A stretch of 64,000 nucleotides of DNA from Alphaproteobacteria bacterium (GTDB lineage: Bacteria; Myxococcota_A; UBA796; GCA-2862545): NCBI GenBank assembly GCA_020632925.1, contig JACKER010000014.1:198171-262170 (forward strand). The letters run 5' to 3'. A program made the position numbers and the translations under genes. The notes under the pieces are model-generated. The model searched no databases. It was not told where the DNA came from and was given only the letters and a program-made list of their open reading frames with translations. Numbering within the stretch: position 1 is the first letter of the stretch; every line of letters starts with the position of its first letter. Positions 30,836 to 40,832 of this stretch are shown here, one piece after another.

Positions 30836-32276
30836 CGCGGCACCGCTGAGCGAAGTTGACGCAGCGCAGGGTGGCGGACTCGCCCGCACCCAGCGTGATG
30901 TCGCCGGTCGCGGTCGCGCCGCTGGCGAAGGACGCGGTCCAGGTGTACGTCCCGGGGGAGACGTCGCCAGCCGGCACCTCGCGTCCGTCGCGGGTCCAGA
31001 CGACGGGCGCGTCGCCCGCCTCGAGGAGGTGCGCTGGATCCGGTCGCTCCACCACCGGCTCGGGTACCGGCGTCGGTGGCGCGACGACGACGGGCGCTGG
31101 GGTGGGAGCGGGCTCCGGGGTCGGCTCCGGGATCGGTTCGGGCACCGGCGCGGGAGGCGGCTGGGGCGTAGGGACCGGCTCGGGCGCCGGTATCGGCGTC
31201 TGCACCACGACCTCGGCCACGCCCTCCAGCGGCGTCTCGGCCTTCGACCGTCCTCGCGGACCCACCACCACCGCCACCGCGACCACGGTGACGAGGATCA
31301 ACGCCACGAGCGCGAGCAGCCCCTGGTGCACGCGGTTCGCCGGGGCACGCGCCCGCGGGGGCGGGCTCGGTGTGGAGCGGCGGGAGACGGGGGATGGCGT
31401 CGCGGCGTGGAGCTGCTCGAAGGAGAGCGTGTCGAGCGAGACGGGCGAAGGGGCACGCAGGCCGCGACCCTCCAGGCCCGCCAGCACCTCGTCGCAGTTC
31501 TCGGGGCGCCGCGCGGGATCGGGCTGGAGCAGGGCGGTCACGAGCTGGGCGACGTGCGGAGGGAGGTCCTTCGCGACCTCCTCCACCGGGCGGAACCGAC
31601 CGGCGCGCGCCTGTATGGCGATCTCGATCGGGTCGCCCTCGAAGGGGTACCGTCCGGTGAGCAGCCGGTACAGCAGCACGCCTGCGCTGAACAGGTCTGC
31701 GCGCACGTCGATGTCGGCGCGACCCATGTGCTGCTCGGGCGCCATGAACTGGGGCGTCCCCGCCGCCGCGCCCTCGGTTCCCGGCGGTTGGGTACGCTCG
31801 AGGAGCCGCGCGAGCCCGAAGTCGCAGATCTTCGGCACGAGGTCCGACCCCTCCTGGACGAGGAGGATGTTGGACGGCTTGAGGTCGCGGTGGACGAAGC
31901 CCGCGGCGTGGACGGCGCGAAGTCCGCGGATCACCCCACGGAAGATCGAGAGCGCGACCCGCTGCGGCGGGACGGGCAGCACGGCCAGCCACTGCTCGAG
32001 GTTGGGGCCGTCGATGTACTCCATGACGAGCGCGGGGCGGTCGTCGACCGCGATCACGTCGGTGACCTTCACGACGTTCTCGTGGTGGAGCATCGCCTGG
32101 ATGCGACCCTCGAGCAGGAGCTGGGCGCGGGCCTCGACCGACGCCACCTCCAGGACCTTCAGGGCATGCGTCGAGTGGAGCTGCTCGTGGCGGACCCGGT
32201 ACACGGCCGCCATGGCACCCTCGCCGATGCGATCGACGATGCGGTACCCATGGATCTCGACGTCGGGACGCAACAC
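30825..32276 (-). CDS. Membrane Ser/Thr protein kinase with C-terminal Cys-paired domain
   Basis: 483 residues. The kinase domain occupies about residues 10-265, with the glycine loop IGEGAMAAVY, HRDLKPSN near 128, DFGLAR near 150 and APEQ near 170. These are all the Hanks-type motifs needed for activity. A single transmembrane helix lies at about 312-336. It is followed by a long Pro-rich stalk (about 355-415, PEPVPTPQPPPAP-like) and a small extracytoplasmic beta domain ending in LRCVNFAQRC. That domain looks PEGA-like and its two Cys could form a disulfide. The GTG start aligns with its paralogue next door. Both are transcribed in the same direction with 15 bases between them. Confidence 0.9.
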   Translation of the reverse strand: MLRPDVEIHGYRIVDRIGEGAMAAVYRVRHEQLHSTHALKVLEVASVEARAQLLLEGRIQAMLHHENVVKVTDVIAVDDRPALVMEYIDGPNLEQWLAVLPVPPQRVALSIFRGVIRGLRAVHAAGFVHRDLKPSNILLVQEGSDLVPKICDFGLARLLERTQPPGTEGAAAGTPQFMAPEQHMGRADIDVRADLFSAGVLLYRLLTGRYPFEGDPIEIAIQARAGRFRPVEEVAKDLPPHVAQLVTALLQPDPARRPENCDEVLAGLEGRGLRAPSPVSLDTLSFEQLHAATPSPVSRRSTPSPPPRARAPANRVHQGLLALVALILVTVVAVAVVVGPRGRSKAETPLEGVAEVVVQTPIPAPEPVPTPQPPPAPVPEPIPEPTPEPAPTPAPVVVAPPTPVPEPVVERPDPAHLLEAGDAPVVWTRDGREVPAGDVSPGTYTWTASFASGATATGDITLGAGESATLRCVNFAQRCRVTR

Positions 32277-32291
32277 CCGGTCAGTGTACCC

Positions 32292-33773
32292 TCAGTGAGA
32301 CACGGTGCACCGCCTCGCGAAGGCGATGCATCGGAGCTGGACCGGCTCCTCGCCCATCTCGAGCGTCCCCGCGACCGTGGGTTCGACCCCGGGGAACAAG
32401 GCGACGATCTGGTAGGTGCCCGGCGCGACCCTGGATGGGAGATCCAGGCGCCGACCCTTGGCATTCGTCAACCAGACGCGCGTGGCCTCGCCCGTCACCG
32501 CGACCGACGCAGCGCTCGGACGCGCGACCGGCACCGGCGTGGGCTCGGGCGCGATCGGGCGTGGTGGGGGAGCGACCGTCGGGACCGGCACGGGAGCCGG
32601 CGGTGGCAGCGGAACCGGCGCGGGCGCAGGCACTGGCTCCGGAGGAGGTTCCGGCACCACGGCGGGCTTCGGGTCCGGCGGAGGCTCGGGGGCGGGCGCC
32701 GTGAGCGACGGGCGCGGGGGAGGGGCGGCTGCTGGCGCAGGGGGCACGGGGACGAAGGCGCCCAGGAGCGCCGCCACGAGGGGGAGCGCGAAGATGGGGG
32801 CTGCCGCCGAACGGCCCCGCTGCGCGTCGTTTCGGGCGAGGCTGGTCGGATCGGGTCCGACGATGGGCGTCCAGTCGGCGCGGTGGGCGAGGGCGAGGAG
32901 CTCTCCGGCGCTGGCGACGCCCGCCCCCGCCGGCACCCAGGTCTCCGGCCGCTGCAGGCGCGCCAGCACCTCGGTGGCGGACGCCGGCCGCCGCTTCGGG
33001 TCCGGCAGCAGCAGCTGCTCCACGAGCTCGCACAGCGCGTCCGGCAGACCGGGAACGCGTGTCTGCGGTCGGACGTAGTCCCCAGCGAGGATCCGCTGGT
33101 GCAGCAGCGTGAGATCGGTGCCCCGGAACGGCAACCTGCCGGTGAGCAGGGCGTAGAACATGCAGCCGAGCGAGTACAGGTCGGCGCGGGCGTCGACCCG
33201 TGAGGCGTCGCGCATCTGCTCGGGCGCCATGAACTCGGGCGTCCCCATCGCCGAGCCGGCGCGCGTCAGGCGGACCGAGGCGCTGTCGGCGGCGACCACC
33301 TTCACGAGCCCGAAGTCGGCGATCTTGGGGACGTACCGGCCGTCGGGGTCGGTGGCGAGCAGGACGTTCGCCAGCTTCAGGTCGCGGTAGACCAACCCGA
33401 CCTCGTGCGCGGCGGCCAGCCCCCGGGTCACGCCGATCGCGATGTCCATCGCGGTGCCGAGGGACAGGTGCTCGAAGTCGTCCACCAGGTTGAGCAGGGT
33501 CGGGCCCTCGACGAACTCCATGACCAGGACCGGCGCGTCCTCGCTGGTGAGCACGTCGGTGACGCGCACCACGTTCGGGTGGATGAGGCTGGCCTGCGCG
33601 CGCCCCTCCTGGAGCAGTCGCTCGCGCACCCGATCGCGGTGGACGGCCAGGAGCTTGAGCGCGTGGACCGAGCCCAGCTCGACGTGGCGCACGCGGTACA
33701 CCGCGGCCATCCCGCCGATCCCGACCAGCGACAGCACCTCGTAGCGGCCGATTCGACGACCCGGAGTCAACAT
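32292..33773 (-). CDS. Membrane Ser/Thr protein kinase, paralogue of the previous kinase
   Basis: 493 residues. Glycine loop VGIGGMAAVY, YRDLKLAN near residue 124 (Tyr replaces the usual His), DFGLVKV near 150 and APEQ near 178. The catalytic Asp and DFG are kept, so it should be active. A hydrophobic segment at about 318-340 is followed by a Pro/Ala/Glu stalk and a terminal domain ending in LRCIAFARRC, matching the neighbour. The ATG at 33773 (MLTPGRR) aligns with the paralogue. An upstream ATG at 33794 with a GGGGG site is an alternative. The divergent histidine kinase starts at 33793, leaving almost no promoter space. Confidence 0.9.
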   Translation of the reverse strand: MLTPGRRIGRYEVLSLVGIGGMAAVYRVRHVELGSVHALKLLAVHRDRVRERLLQEGRAQASLIHPNVVRVTDVLTSEDAPVLVMEFVEGPTLLNLVDDFEHLSLGTAMDIAIGVTRGLAAAHEVGLVYRDLKLANVLLATDPDGRYVPKIADFGLVKVVAADSASVRLTRAGSAMGTPEFMAPEQMRDASRVDARADLYSLGCMFYALLTGRLPFRGTDLTLLHQRILAGDYVRPQTRVPGLPDALCELVEQLLLPDPKRRPASATEVLARLQRPETWVPAGAGVASAGELLALAHRADWTPIVGPDPTSLARNDAQRGRSAAAPIFALPLVAALLGAFVPVPPAPAAAPPPRPSLTAPAPEPPPDPKPAVVPEPPPEPVPAPAPVPLPPPAPVPVPTVAPPPRPIAPEPTPVPVARPSAASVAVTGEATRVWLTNAKGRRLDLPSRVAPGTYQIVALFPGVEPTVAGTLEMGEEPVQLRCIAFARRCTVSH

Positions 33774-33792
33774 CGTGTGATCATGCCACGCC

Positions 33793-35757
33793 ATGGACCC
33801 CCAACGTGCCACCGTGTTGAGTCGACGCTTCGTCCTGTCGGGCGTGGCGACCGGGCTGCTGACCGTCGGGCTCGTGTACCTCTCGGCCTGGTTGAGGGTG
33901 TTCGGCGATCCCGTCTCGCTGCTGATCGACCTCCACCGACAGTGGCCCGCCTTCCTCGTGCTGGACACGACGCCGATCGTGTTGGGTCTCGTAGGCCTGC
34001 TGGTCGCGCGCAACCGGTTGGCCGAGGAGGAGCTCGAGCGGCTCACCGCCCACCTCGGGCCCTGGTCGGACGGACACGCCGTCGAGTCGGTCAGCGACGG
34101 TGTGCTCCTGGTCGACGGCGAGGGGGTGGTGATCGCCGCGAACCCCGCCGCGCCGGCGCTCCTCGGGTGGCCCACGGTGGTGGGCATGCGCCTGGAGAAG
34201 CTGGTGTCGCAGAAGGGTGGTCCCGGTCTCGGCCCGACCGACACCTTCGCGCGCGACGGCACCATCACCCAGCGCGACGTCGTCTCCGCCCCGGCCAGCG
34301 GCCAGCGCGTGATCGTGGTGGTGCGCGCGCCCGGGCTCGCTGCCCCCGACGAGGAGGTGGTGGCCGAGCGGAACCGCCTCCTCGCCGCGCTCAAGGAGGC
34401 GCAGGAACAGGCCCGTGGCCGCAGCGCGTTCGTCGCCGGGCTCTCGCACGAGCTGCGCACGCCCCTCAACGCCATCCTCGGGTACTCCGAGCTGGTTCAG
34501 GAGGAGCTGCGCGACCAGGGCGTGGACATGGACGAGGAGCTGGGCGCCATCCAGGGCGCGGCCCGCCACCTCCTCACGCTCGTCAACAACGTCCTCGAGC
34601 TCTCGCGCCTCGACGCGGGGCGCACGTTGGTCGCCGAGATCGTCCCGCTCGCCGGCGCGCTGAACGACGTGAAGGCCACGATGCGGCCCCTGGCCTCCAG
34701 GAACGGCAACCAGCTCAAGGTGTCGATCCGCGACGGCGTGATGGCGATCCGAGGGGACGACCTCCGCTTCCGTCAGGTCCTCATCAACCTGGTGGGCAAC
34801 GCCTGCAAGTTCACGAAGAACGGCAGGATCGACGTGATCGCCCGGTACGAGCAGGCGGATGGGCGGGTCGCGATCGACGTCACCGACACCGGGATCGGCA
34901 TGACGCCCGAGCAGGTGGGACGGCTGTTCCAGGACTACGTCCAGGCCGATCCGAGCATCCGCAAGGAGTACGGCGGGACGGGGCTGGGCTTGTCGTTGTC
35001 GCGGCGGCTGGTGGAGGCGATGGGCGGAACGCTCACCGTGACGAGCGAGCACGGGAAGGGCTCGACGTTCACCCTCCGCCTCCCGTGGGGCGATGCCCGA
35101 CGGACCCTCATCCCCGACGCGGTGAGCCTGACGTCGTTGGACCTGCGCACCGATCCGCTCCTGGTGGTCGACGATCGCCCAGCGGCCTCGCGCGACCGGT
35201 GGGCGCGGGAGCTCGCGGAGCTCGGGGTGGTGGTGGAGTGGCTCGCCGAGGCCCCGCCCGACCAGGTCTCGGGTCGCGCCGTGCGCGGGATCTGGGTGGA
35301 CGGGTACCCGGAGCGGCTGGCGGCGCTCGCGCGCTCCGACGCGCTCTCGGGCGTCCCGCTGCTGAGCTCCGACGAGCCCGATCTGCAGCTGCCCTCCGTC
35401 GGTTGGCTCCAGCCCCCCGTGAGCGCGCCCGACGTGCTCGCCATGCTCCGTCGCCTCGACCGCACGGTGTCCGGCGCGCTGGTGGTGGGCACCGACGGCG
35501 CTGCGGTCGACCGCCTGGTGGACGCGCTCACCCGCCGCGAGTGGTACGTCGCTCGCGCCCACCGCCCCGGTCATCGGTTCGCGGTGGCACTGGTCGTGGG
35601 TGGCGATCCCCCGGGCGACATCGAGCCGAGGCGGGTGATCCGTCTCGGTCCCTCCGGCGACCTGCCCCTGGTGGACGACGACGACGTGCTCGTCGACATG
35701 ATCGAGGTGGCCACGACCTTCGGCAACGAGGTGGCCGAGCCCGCCCCGAGCATCTGA
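33793..35757 (+). CDS. PAS-containing sensor histidine kinase with degenerate receiver-like tail
   Basis: 654 residues. Two transmembrane helices (about 14-34 and 56-75) are followed by a PAS-like domain (95-170, VSDGVLLVDGEGVVIAAN). The HisKA domain has phospho-acceptor LSHELRTPLN near residue 217. The ATPase domain has N-box GNACKFTKNG, G1 DTGIGM and G2 GTGLGLS. The region after residue 450 opens LLVVDDRPAASRDRW like a response-regulator receiver, but the usual acceptor Asp and Lys context is weak. A second receiver-like unit may follow (ALVVGTDGAAVDRLVDAL). No partner response regulator gene is next to it. The start codon overlaps the alternative start of the divergent Ser/Thr kinase within CCATGG. 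Confidence 0.9.
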   Translation: MDPQRATVLSRRFVLSGVATGLLTVGLVYLSAWLRVFGDPVSLLIDLHRQWPAFLVLDTTPIVLGLVGLLVARNRLAEEELERLTAHLGPWSDGHAVESVSDGVLLVDGEGVVIAANPAAPALLGWPTVVGMRLEKLVSQKGGPGLGPTDTFARDGTITQRDVVSAPASGQRVIVVVRAPGLAAPDEEVVAERNRLLAALKEAQEQARGRSAFVAGLSHELRTPLNAILGYSELVQEELRDQGVDMDEELGAIQGAARHLLTLVNNVLELSRLDAGRTLVAEIVPLAGALNDVKATMRPLASRNGNQLKVSIRDGVMAIRGDDLRFRQVLINLVGNACKFTKNGRIDVIARYEQADGRVAIDVTDTGIGMTPEQVGRLFQDYVQADPSIRKEYGGTGLGLSLSRRLVEAMGGTLTVTSEHGKGSTFTLRLPWGDARRTLIPDAVSLTSLDLRTDPLLVVDDRPAASRDRWARELAELGVVVEWLAEAPPDQVSGRAVRGIWVDGYPERLAALARSDALSGVPLLSSDEPDLQLPSVGWLQPPVSAPDVLAMLRRLDRTVSGALVVGTDGAAVDRLVDALTRREWYVARAHRPGHRFAVALVVGGDPPGDIEPRRVIRLGPSGDLPLVDDDDVLVDMIEVATTFGNEVAEPAPSI

Positions 35758-36267
35758 TCACGAGCGGCGCAGCGCCTGCAGCTCGGGGTCGTCCGGGAAC
35801 ACCTCGAGCGCGGCCTGGAGGTGCTCCTCGGCCGCCCCGTCCATCCCCTCGGCGCGCAGGGACTCGACCCGCACCACGGCCTCGAGCGGGTCGCGCGGAC
35901 GCCAACGCTTGACCACGGTCGCCTCGCGGAAGCGCACGGCGTCGTCGGCCCCCGGGCCCTTCTCCATCAACGCCAGCGTCCGCTCGCGCAGGTCGCGCTG
36001 GTCGTAGCGCGTGGCCGCCTCGACGACGGCGCGGAGCCGACCGGGCTTGCCGTCCGCCAGCGTCAGGACCCGGTTGGCCAGCTCGTCCCGTTCCGGGCGC
36101 TCGGCCCGCACCATGCGGCGGACGGTCCCGCGGATCTGCCGATCACGGACGCTCTCGAGCCAGAAGGGCGCGCCCAGGAGCCCCAGGATCACGACGATCC
36201 CGAGGACCACCTTGAGCGGCATGAACATCGAGAGGGTCTCGATGAGCTGGCCGAGCACGCGCGCCAT
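35758..36267 (-). CDS. Small membrane-anchored helical protein
   Basis: 169 residues with one N-terminal transmembrane helix (MPLKVVLGIVVILGLLGAPFW, about 16-36) and a long helical remainder that looks TPR-like near the end (EAVVRVESLRAEGMDGAAEEHLQAALEVFPDDPELQAL). No enzymatic motif is visible. It lies 12 bases downstream of the next gene on the same strand and is probably co-transcribed with it. Its stop codon abuts the histidine kinase stop codon in a convergent arrangement. Function unknown. Confidence 0.7.
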   Translation of the reverse strand: MARVLGQLIETLSMFMPLKVVLGIVVILGLLGAPFWLESVRDRQIRGTVRRMVRAERPERDELANRVLTLADGKPGRLRAVVEAATRYDQRDLRERTLALMEKGPGADDAVRFREATVVKRWRPRDPLEAVVRVESLRAEGMDGAAEEHLQAALEVFPDDPELQALRRS

Positions 36268-36279
36268 GGGCCCGCTCTA

Positions 36280-36903
36280 TCAAGCCTCGCCAGCGACCGA
36301 CACGAGATCCATGGCGGCCAGGTGGTTCATCGCGCGGACGAAGTCGGGCGGAGGCAGGACAGTGATGTCCTCGGTCGCGTGGACGACCGCGATCGGGACC
36401 CACCTTCGGCCGTCGTACCAGAACAGCTGGTCGGACAGCGGCTCCTCCGCGCGCTCGGCGGCGTGGCCCAGCGCGGCAGCCAGGACCTGCAGCGCGTCGA
36501 TGGCGCGAGCGGAGTCGAGCGTGACCACGAGCAGCTGGTCGCGGCTGGGCACCGCCGCCACGATGCCACCGAGGGGCATCGGCGCGAGCAGGTGCGTCAG
36601 GCGGGTCATGCGGGTCGCAGCCAACCCATCACCGGACACCACGAAGGACAGCCCGTCCACCGTGTCGACCGGTCGCAGATCGGTGGTCCGGCTCGTACGA
36701 TCGAGCAGGGCTTCCGCGAGCTTCCAGGCCGTGACGGCATCCAGGTCCATCACCTCGAGATCGTTGGGGGTCACGGGGCGGACCCCGTCCCCGTCCAGCA
36801 ACACCAGGGACAGCCACAGGTGATCCCGCACGAACTCGCGACTGACTTCCGTCGGATGGGATGACAAGGCCAATCGCAGGGACGTGGACAAATGCACCTC
36901 CAT
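36280..36903 (-). CDS. DUF1444-like hypothetical protein
   Basis: About 207 residues, soluble, with no signal or membrane segment. The middle region PLGGIVAAVPSRDQLLVVTLDSARAIDALQ and the C-terminal half with SDQLFWYDGRR resemble DUF1444-type proteins of unknown function. I make that link from the pattern only. The ATG at 36903 lacks a Shine-Dalgarno sequence. A TTG 15 bases downstream (giving MSTSLRLALS) has GGAGG at ideal spacing and may be the true start. It is divergent from the arginase gene and forms an apparent two-gene operon with the membrane-anchored protein downstream. Confidence 0.65.
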   Translation of the reverse strand: MEVHLSTSLRLALSSHPTEVSREFVRDHLWLSLVLLDGDGVRPVTPNDLEVMDLDAVTAWKLAEALLDRTSRTTDLRPVDTVDGLSFVVSGDGLAATRMTRLTHLLAPMPLGGIVAAVPSRDQLLVVTLDSARAIDALQVLAAALGHAAERAEEPLSDQLFWYDGRRWVPIAVVHATEDITVLPPPDFVRAMNHLAAMDLVSVAGEA

Positions 36904-36978
36904 GGATCCATCGCCGGCTCGCCCCGATCCTGTTGTCGAATCTTGTCTGTGGGCGTCGGCCGATCGGGGCGCTAGACA

Positions 36979-37890
36979 GTGGCGATGGACATCTCCATCA
37001 CGAACGTTCTCCTCGATCTCGGTGCCGGACGGCGCGGGACCGACATGGGTCCCTCGGCGATGCACGTCGCCGGGCTGGTCCCCCACCTGAAGGCCCTCGG
37101 GCACCGCGTGGTCGACGTGGCCTCGGTGTCCGGAGCCACCAGCTTCGAGAACTCGGAGCCGGGCGATCCGAAGGCCCGCTTCCTGCCCACGATCGAGCGG
37201 ACCTGCCGGGAGATCGCGGATCGGGTGGAGGCCGACGTCGAGGCCGGCCGCTTCCCGCTGGTGTTGGGGGGAGACCACGCCCAGGCGATCGGGACGATCT
37301 CCGGCCTCGCTCGTGCCTACCGTCGACGCGGGCAGCGGGTGGGGGTCGTCTGGGTGGACGCCCACACGGACATGAACACCCCGGATACCACCGTCTCCGG
37401 CAACATCCACGGCATGCCGCTGGCCTCGCTGCTGGGCTACGGCCCGCCGGAGCTCGTGCGGATCGCCGGGGAGGAGCCGGCGCTGCGTCCGGAGAACGTG
37501 GCCATCATCGGGGTCCGCGACGTGGACCGGTCCGAGACGAGCCTCGTCACGCGGACGGGCGTGCGCGTGTTCACCATGTCCGAGCTGGACGAGCGGGGGA
37601 CCGCCCTGTGCGTCCGCGAGGCGTTCGAACACGTCTCCAAGGCCAGCGGGGGCGTGCACCTGTCCTTCGATCTGGATGGCGTGGACCCCGAGGACGCGCC
37701 GGGGGTCGGCACGCCGGTCCCGGGTGGCCTGACGCTGCGAGAGTCCCACCTGATCTGCGAGCTCGCGGCGGCGCGGCGGCTGATCGGCATGGAGATGGTC
37801 GAGCTCAACCCGACGCTGGACGAGCGCAACAAGACCGGCGAGCTCGCGGTGTGGCTCATCCAGTCCGCGATGGGCAAGACGATCCTGTAG
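36979..37890 (+). CDS. rocF: Arginase
   Basis: A 303-residue ureohydrolase that hydrolyses L-arginine to ornithine and urea. The dimanganese ligands lie in LGGDHAQAIG near residue 95, WVDAHTDMNTP near residue 122 and SFDLDGVDPEDAPGVGTP near residue 230. The N-terminal DLGAGRRGTDMGPSA matches arginases better than agmatinases. ATG at 36985 is an alternative to GTG at 36979. Neither has a strong ribosome binding site. The last base is shared with the start codon of the next gene, so translation is coupled. Confidence 0.9.
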   Translation: MAMDISITNVLLDLGAGRRGTDMGPSAMHVAGLVPHLKALGHRVVDVASVSGATSFENSEPGDPKARFLPTIERTCREIADRVEADVEAGRFPLVLGGDHAQAIGTISGLARAYRRRGQRVGVVWVDAHTDMNTPDTTVSGNIHGMPLASLLGYGPPELVRIAGEEPALRPENVAIIGVRDVDRSETSLVTRTGVRVFTMSELDERGTALCVREAFEHVSKASGGVHLSFDLDGVDPEDAPGVGTPVPGGLTLRESHLICELAAARRLIGMEMVELNPTLDERNKTGELAVWLIQSAMGKTIL

Positions 37891-38609
37891 TGCGGGTCGG
37901 CATCGTCCAGTTCAAGGCACGGCGCGGGGATCTGCAGGGATCTCGTGCGGCGCTCGCGGAGCTGGCGATGGCGGCGGGGGAGGGCGTCGATCTGTTGGTG
38001 CTGCCCGAGATGGCGGCCACCGGCTACGTCTTCCCCGATCGCGAGGCGGTGGCGGCGGTCGCGGAGCCCGCGCGGGGACCGACCTGCGAAGCGCTGGCAG
38101 CCGTGGCGCGTGCGCGGGGCTGCTTCGTCGTGGCGGGCTTCCCCGAGCGGGACGGCGACCAGCTGTTCAACAGCGCGCTGGTGATCGATCGCGAGGGCGA
38201 GCTGCGCTTCACGTACCGCAAGACGCTGCTCTACGACGAGGACCTGCACTGGGCCACGCCGGGCGACAGCGGGTACGCCACCTTCGACACCGGAGCAGGC
38301 CGGTTCGGCGTCGGCATCTGCATGGATCTGAACGACGACCGGTTCGTCGCGTGGGCGCGTGACGCTGCACCCGACGCGATCGCGTTCCCCACGAACTGGG
38401 TGAAGGATCCCGAGGGGACGGACGCGTGGCGCTACTGGGCCTGGCGGCTGGACGGCGTGCGCTCGGCGCTCGTGGCCGCCGACACCTGGGGCCGCGAGGG
38501 CGCGACGACCTTCGAGGGGCGCTCGTGCGTGCTGCGCGATCGGACGGTCCTCGCCTGGCTCCCCGACGAGGGGGACGGGTGGGCGCGGGCCACCCTCCCG
38601 GTGTGGTAG
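37890..38609 (+). CDS. Carbon-nitrogen hydrolase (nitrilase superfamily)
   Basis: A 239-residue amidase-like enzyme. The catalytic triad is intact: Glu in VLPEMAATGY near residue 40, Lys in TYRKTLLYDEDL near residue 110, and Cys in GICMDLND near residue 146. The GTG start overlaps the arginase stop codon as TAGTG. Its short length is normal for single-domain members. Coupling to arginase suggests a nitrogen-salvage role, for example on an omega-amide or a carbamoyl compound. The substrate cannot be named from sequence. Confidence 0.88.
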   Translation: MRVGIVQFKARRGDLQGSRAALAELAMAAGEGVDLLVLPEMAATGYVFPDREAVAAVAEPARGPTCEALAAVARARGCFVVAGFPERDGDQLFNSALVIDREGELRFTYRKTLLYDEDLHWATPGDSGYATFDTGAGRFGVGICMDLNDDRFVAWARDAAPDAIAFPTNWVKDPEGTDAWRYWAWRLDGVRSALVAADTWGREGATTFEGRSCVLRDRTVLAWLPDEGDGWARATLPVW

Positions 38610-38690
38610 AACGCCCATCGGGAACGGGCGAAGGCCGGGTATCCCTGGCACGCGACCTGCTTCCCCCATGATCCGACCCAGGAGCGACGG

Positions 38691-39913
<1,223 letters not shown>

Positions 39914-39914
<1 letters not shown>

Positions 39915-40819
39915 TGATGGACACCGAGAACGTCGACCTGCAGCGCCGCCTGGAGGCCATCGACCGCAAGCTCGATCTCGTGATCGAGCGGCAACGGTTC
40001 GTGGAGGATCTGATCGCCGAGATGACCCCGGTGGTCCGCGAGGTGATCAAGTCGGGATCGAGCCAGCTCGCGAGCATGGAGGAGCGCGGATGGTTCCGCT
40101 TCGGCGGTGAGCTGCTCGCCGCGCTGGACCAGGTGGTCGCGACGACCAGCCCCGAGGACGTGCGGGAGCTGGCGACCCACATCGGCCCCCTCGTGAGCAC
40201 CCTCCGTCGGGTCTCGGATCCCGAGATCCTCGATCTCGCGAACGAGGCGACCGACATCGTGACCCACGCGGACGAGGTCCGTCCGGTGGGCATGATGGGG
40301 ATGGTCCGCGCAGGCACGGAGGCCGACGTGCAGCGCGGCATGGGGGTGGCCCTCGAGGTGCTGCGTCACCTCGGGCGTCACCACGCCTCCGCCCCCCGCA
40401 CGCCGGCACCCCCTGCGCCGCCGGCCGCCCCGCCCGCTCCGACCGCCGCTCCGAAGGCCACGCCCGCGCCCGCGCCCGCCGTGAAGCTGTCCCCGCAGCC
40501 GGCACCCTCGCTCGAGACGGTCACCTGGGAGGGGAGGGCCTTCACGGCCGAGGGCTTCCTGCTCGATCCGAGCACCTGGGACGAGGACCTCGCTCGGAAG
40601 ATGGCCGACGGTGTGGGCATCGCGCTCACCGACGACCACTGGCAGGTGATCCGCTGGATCCGCGCGGACTACGCGTCGACGGGCGCCTCTCCGAACGTGC
40701 GTCGTGTCGCGTCGGGCTCCGGTGTGGGCACGAAGCGGATGTACGAGCTCTTCCCCAAGACCCCGGGCAAGACCGCGGCGATGCTCTCGGGCGTCCCGAA
40801 GCCCGTGGGTTGTGTCTGA
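39914..40819 (+). CDS. DUF1641-TusE/DsrC fusion protein
   Basis: 301 residues in two parts. Residues 1-150 match DUF1641: IDRKLDLVIERQ, GSSQLASMEERG and GMMGMVRAGTEADVQRGMGVALEVL. An Ala/Pro-rich linker (about 158-195) leads to a complete TusE/DsrC-type domain: AEGFLLDPSTWDEDLARKMA, LTDDHWQVIRWIRADY, KRMYELFPKTPGKTAAMLSG and the terminal GCV. The penultimate Cys300, the sulfur-carrying CysA, is present. The second DsrC cysteine, eleven residues earlier, is Ala289, so this is the single-Cys TusE-like form. The ATG overlaps the previous stop codon by one base. The fusion places a sulfur carrier beside an SQR-like enzyme and DsrE. I know of no assigned function for DUF1641. Confidence 0.85.
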
Positions 40820-40832
40820 ACCGGAGGTCGAC

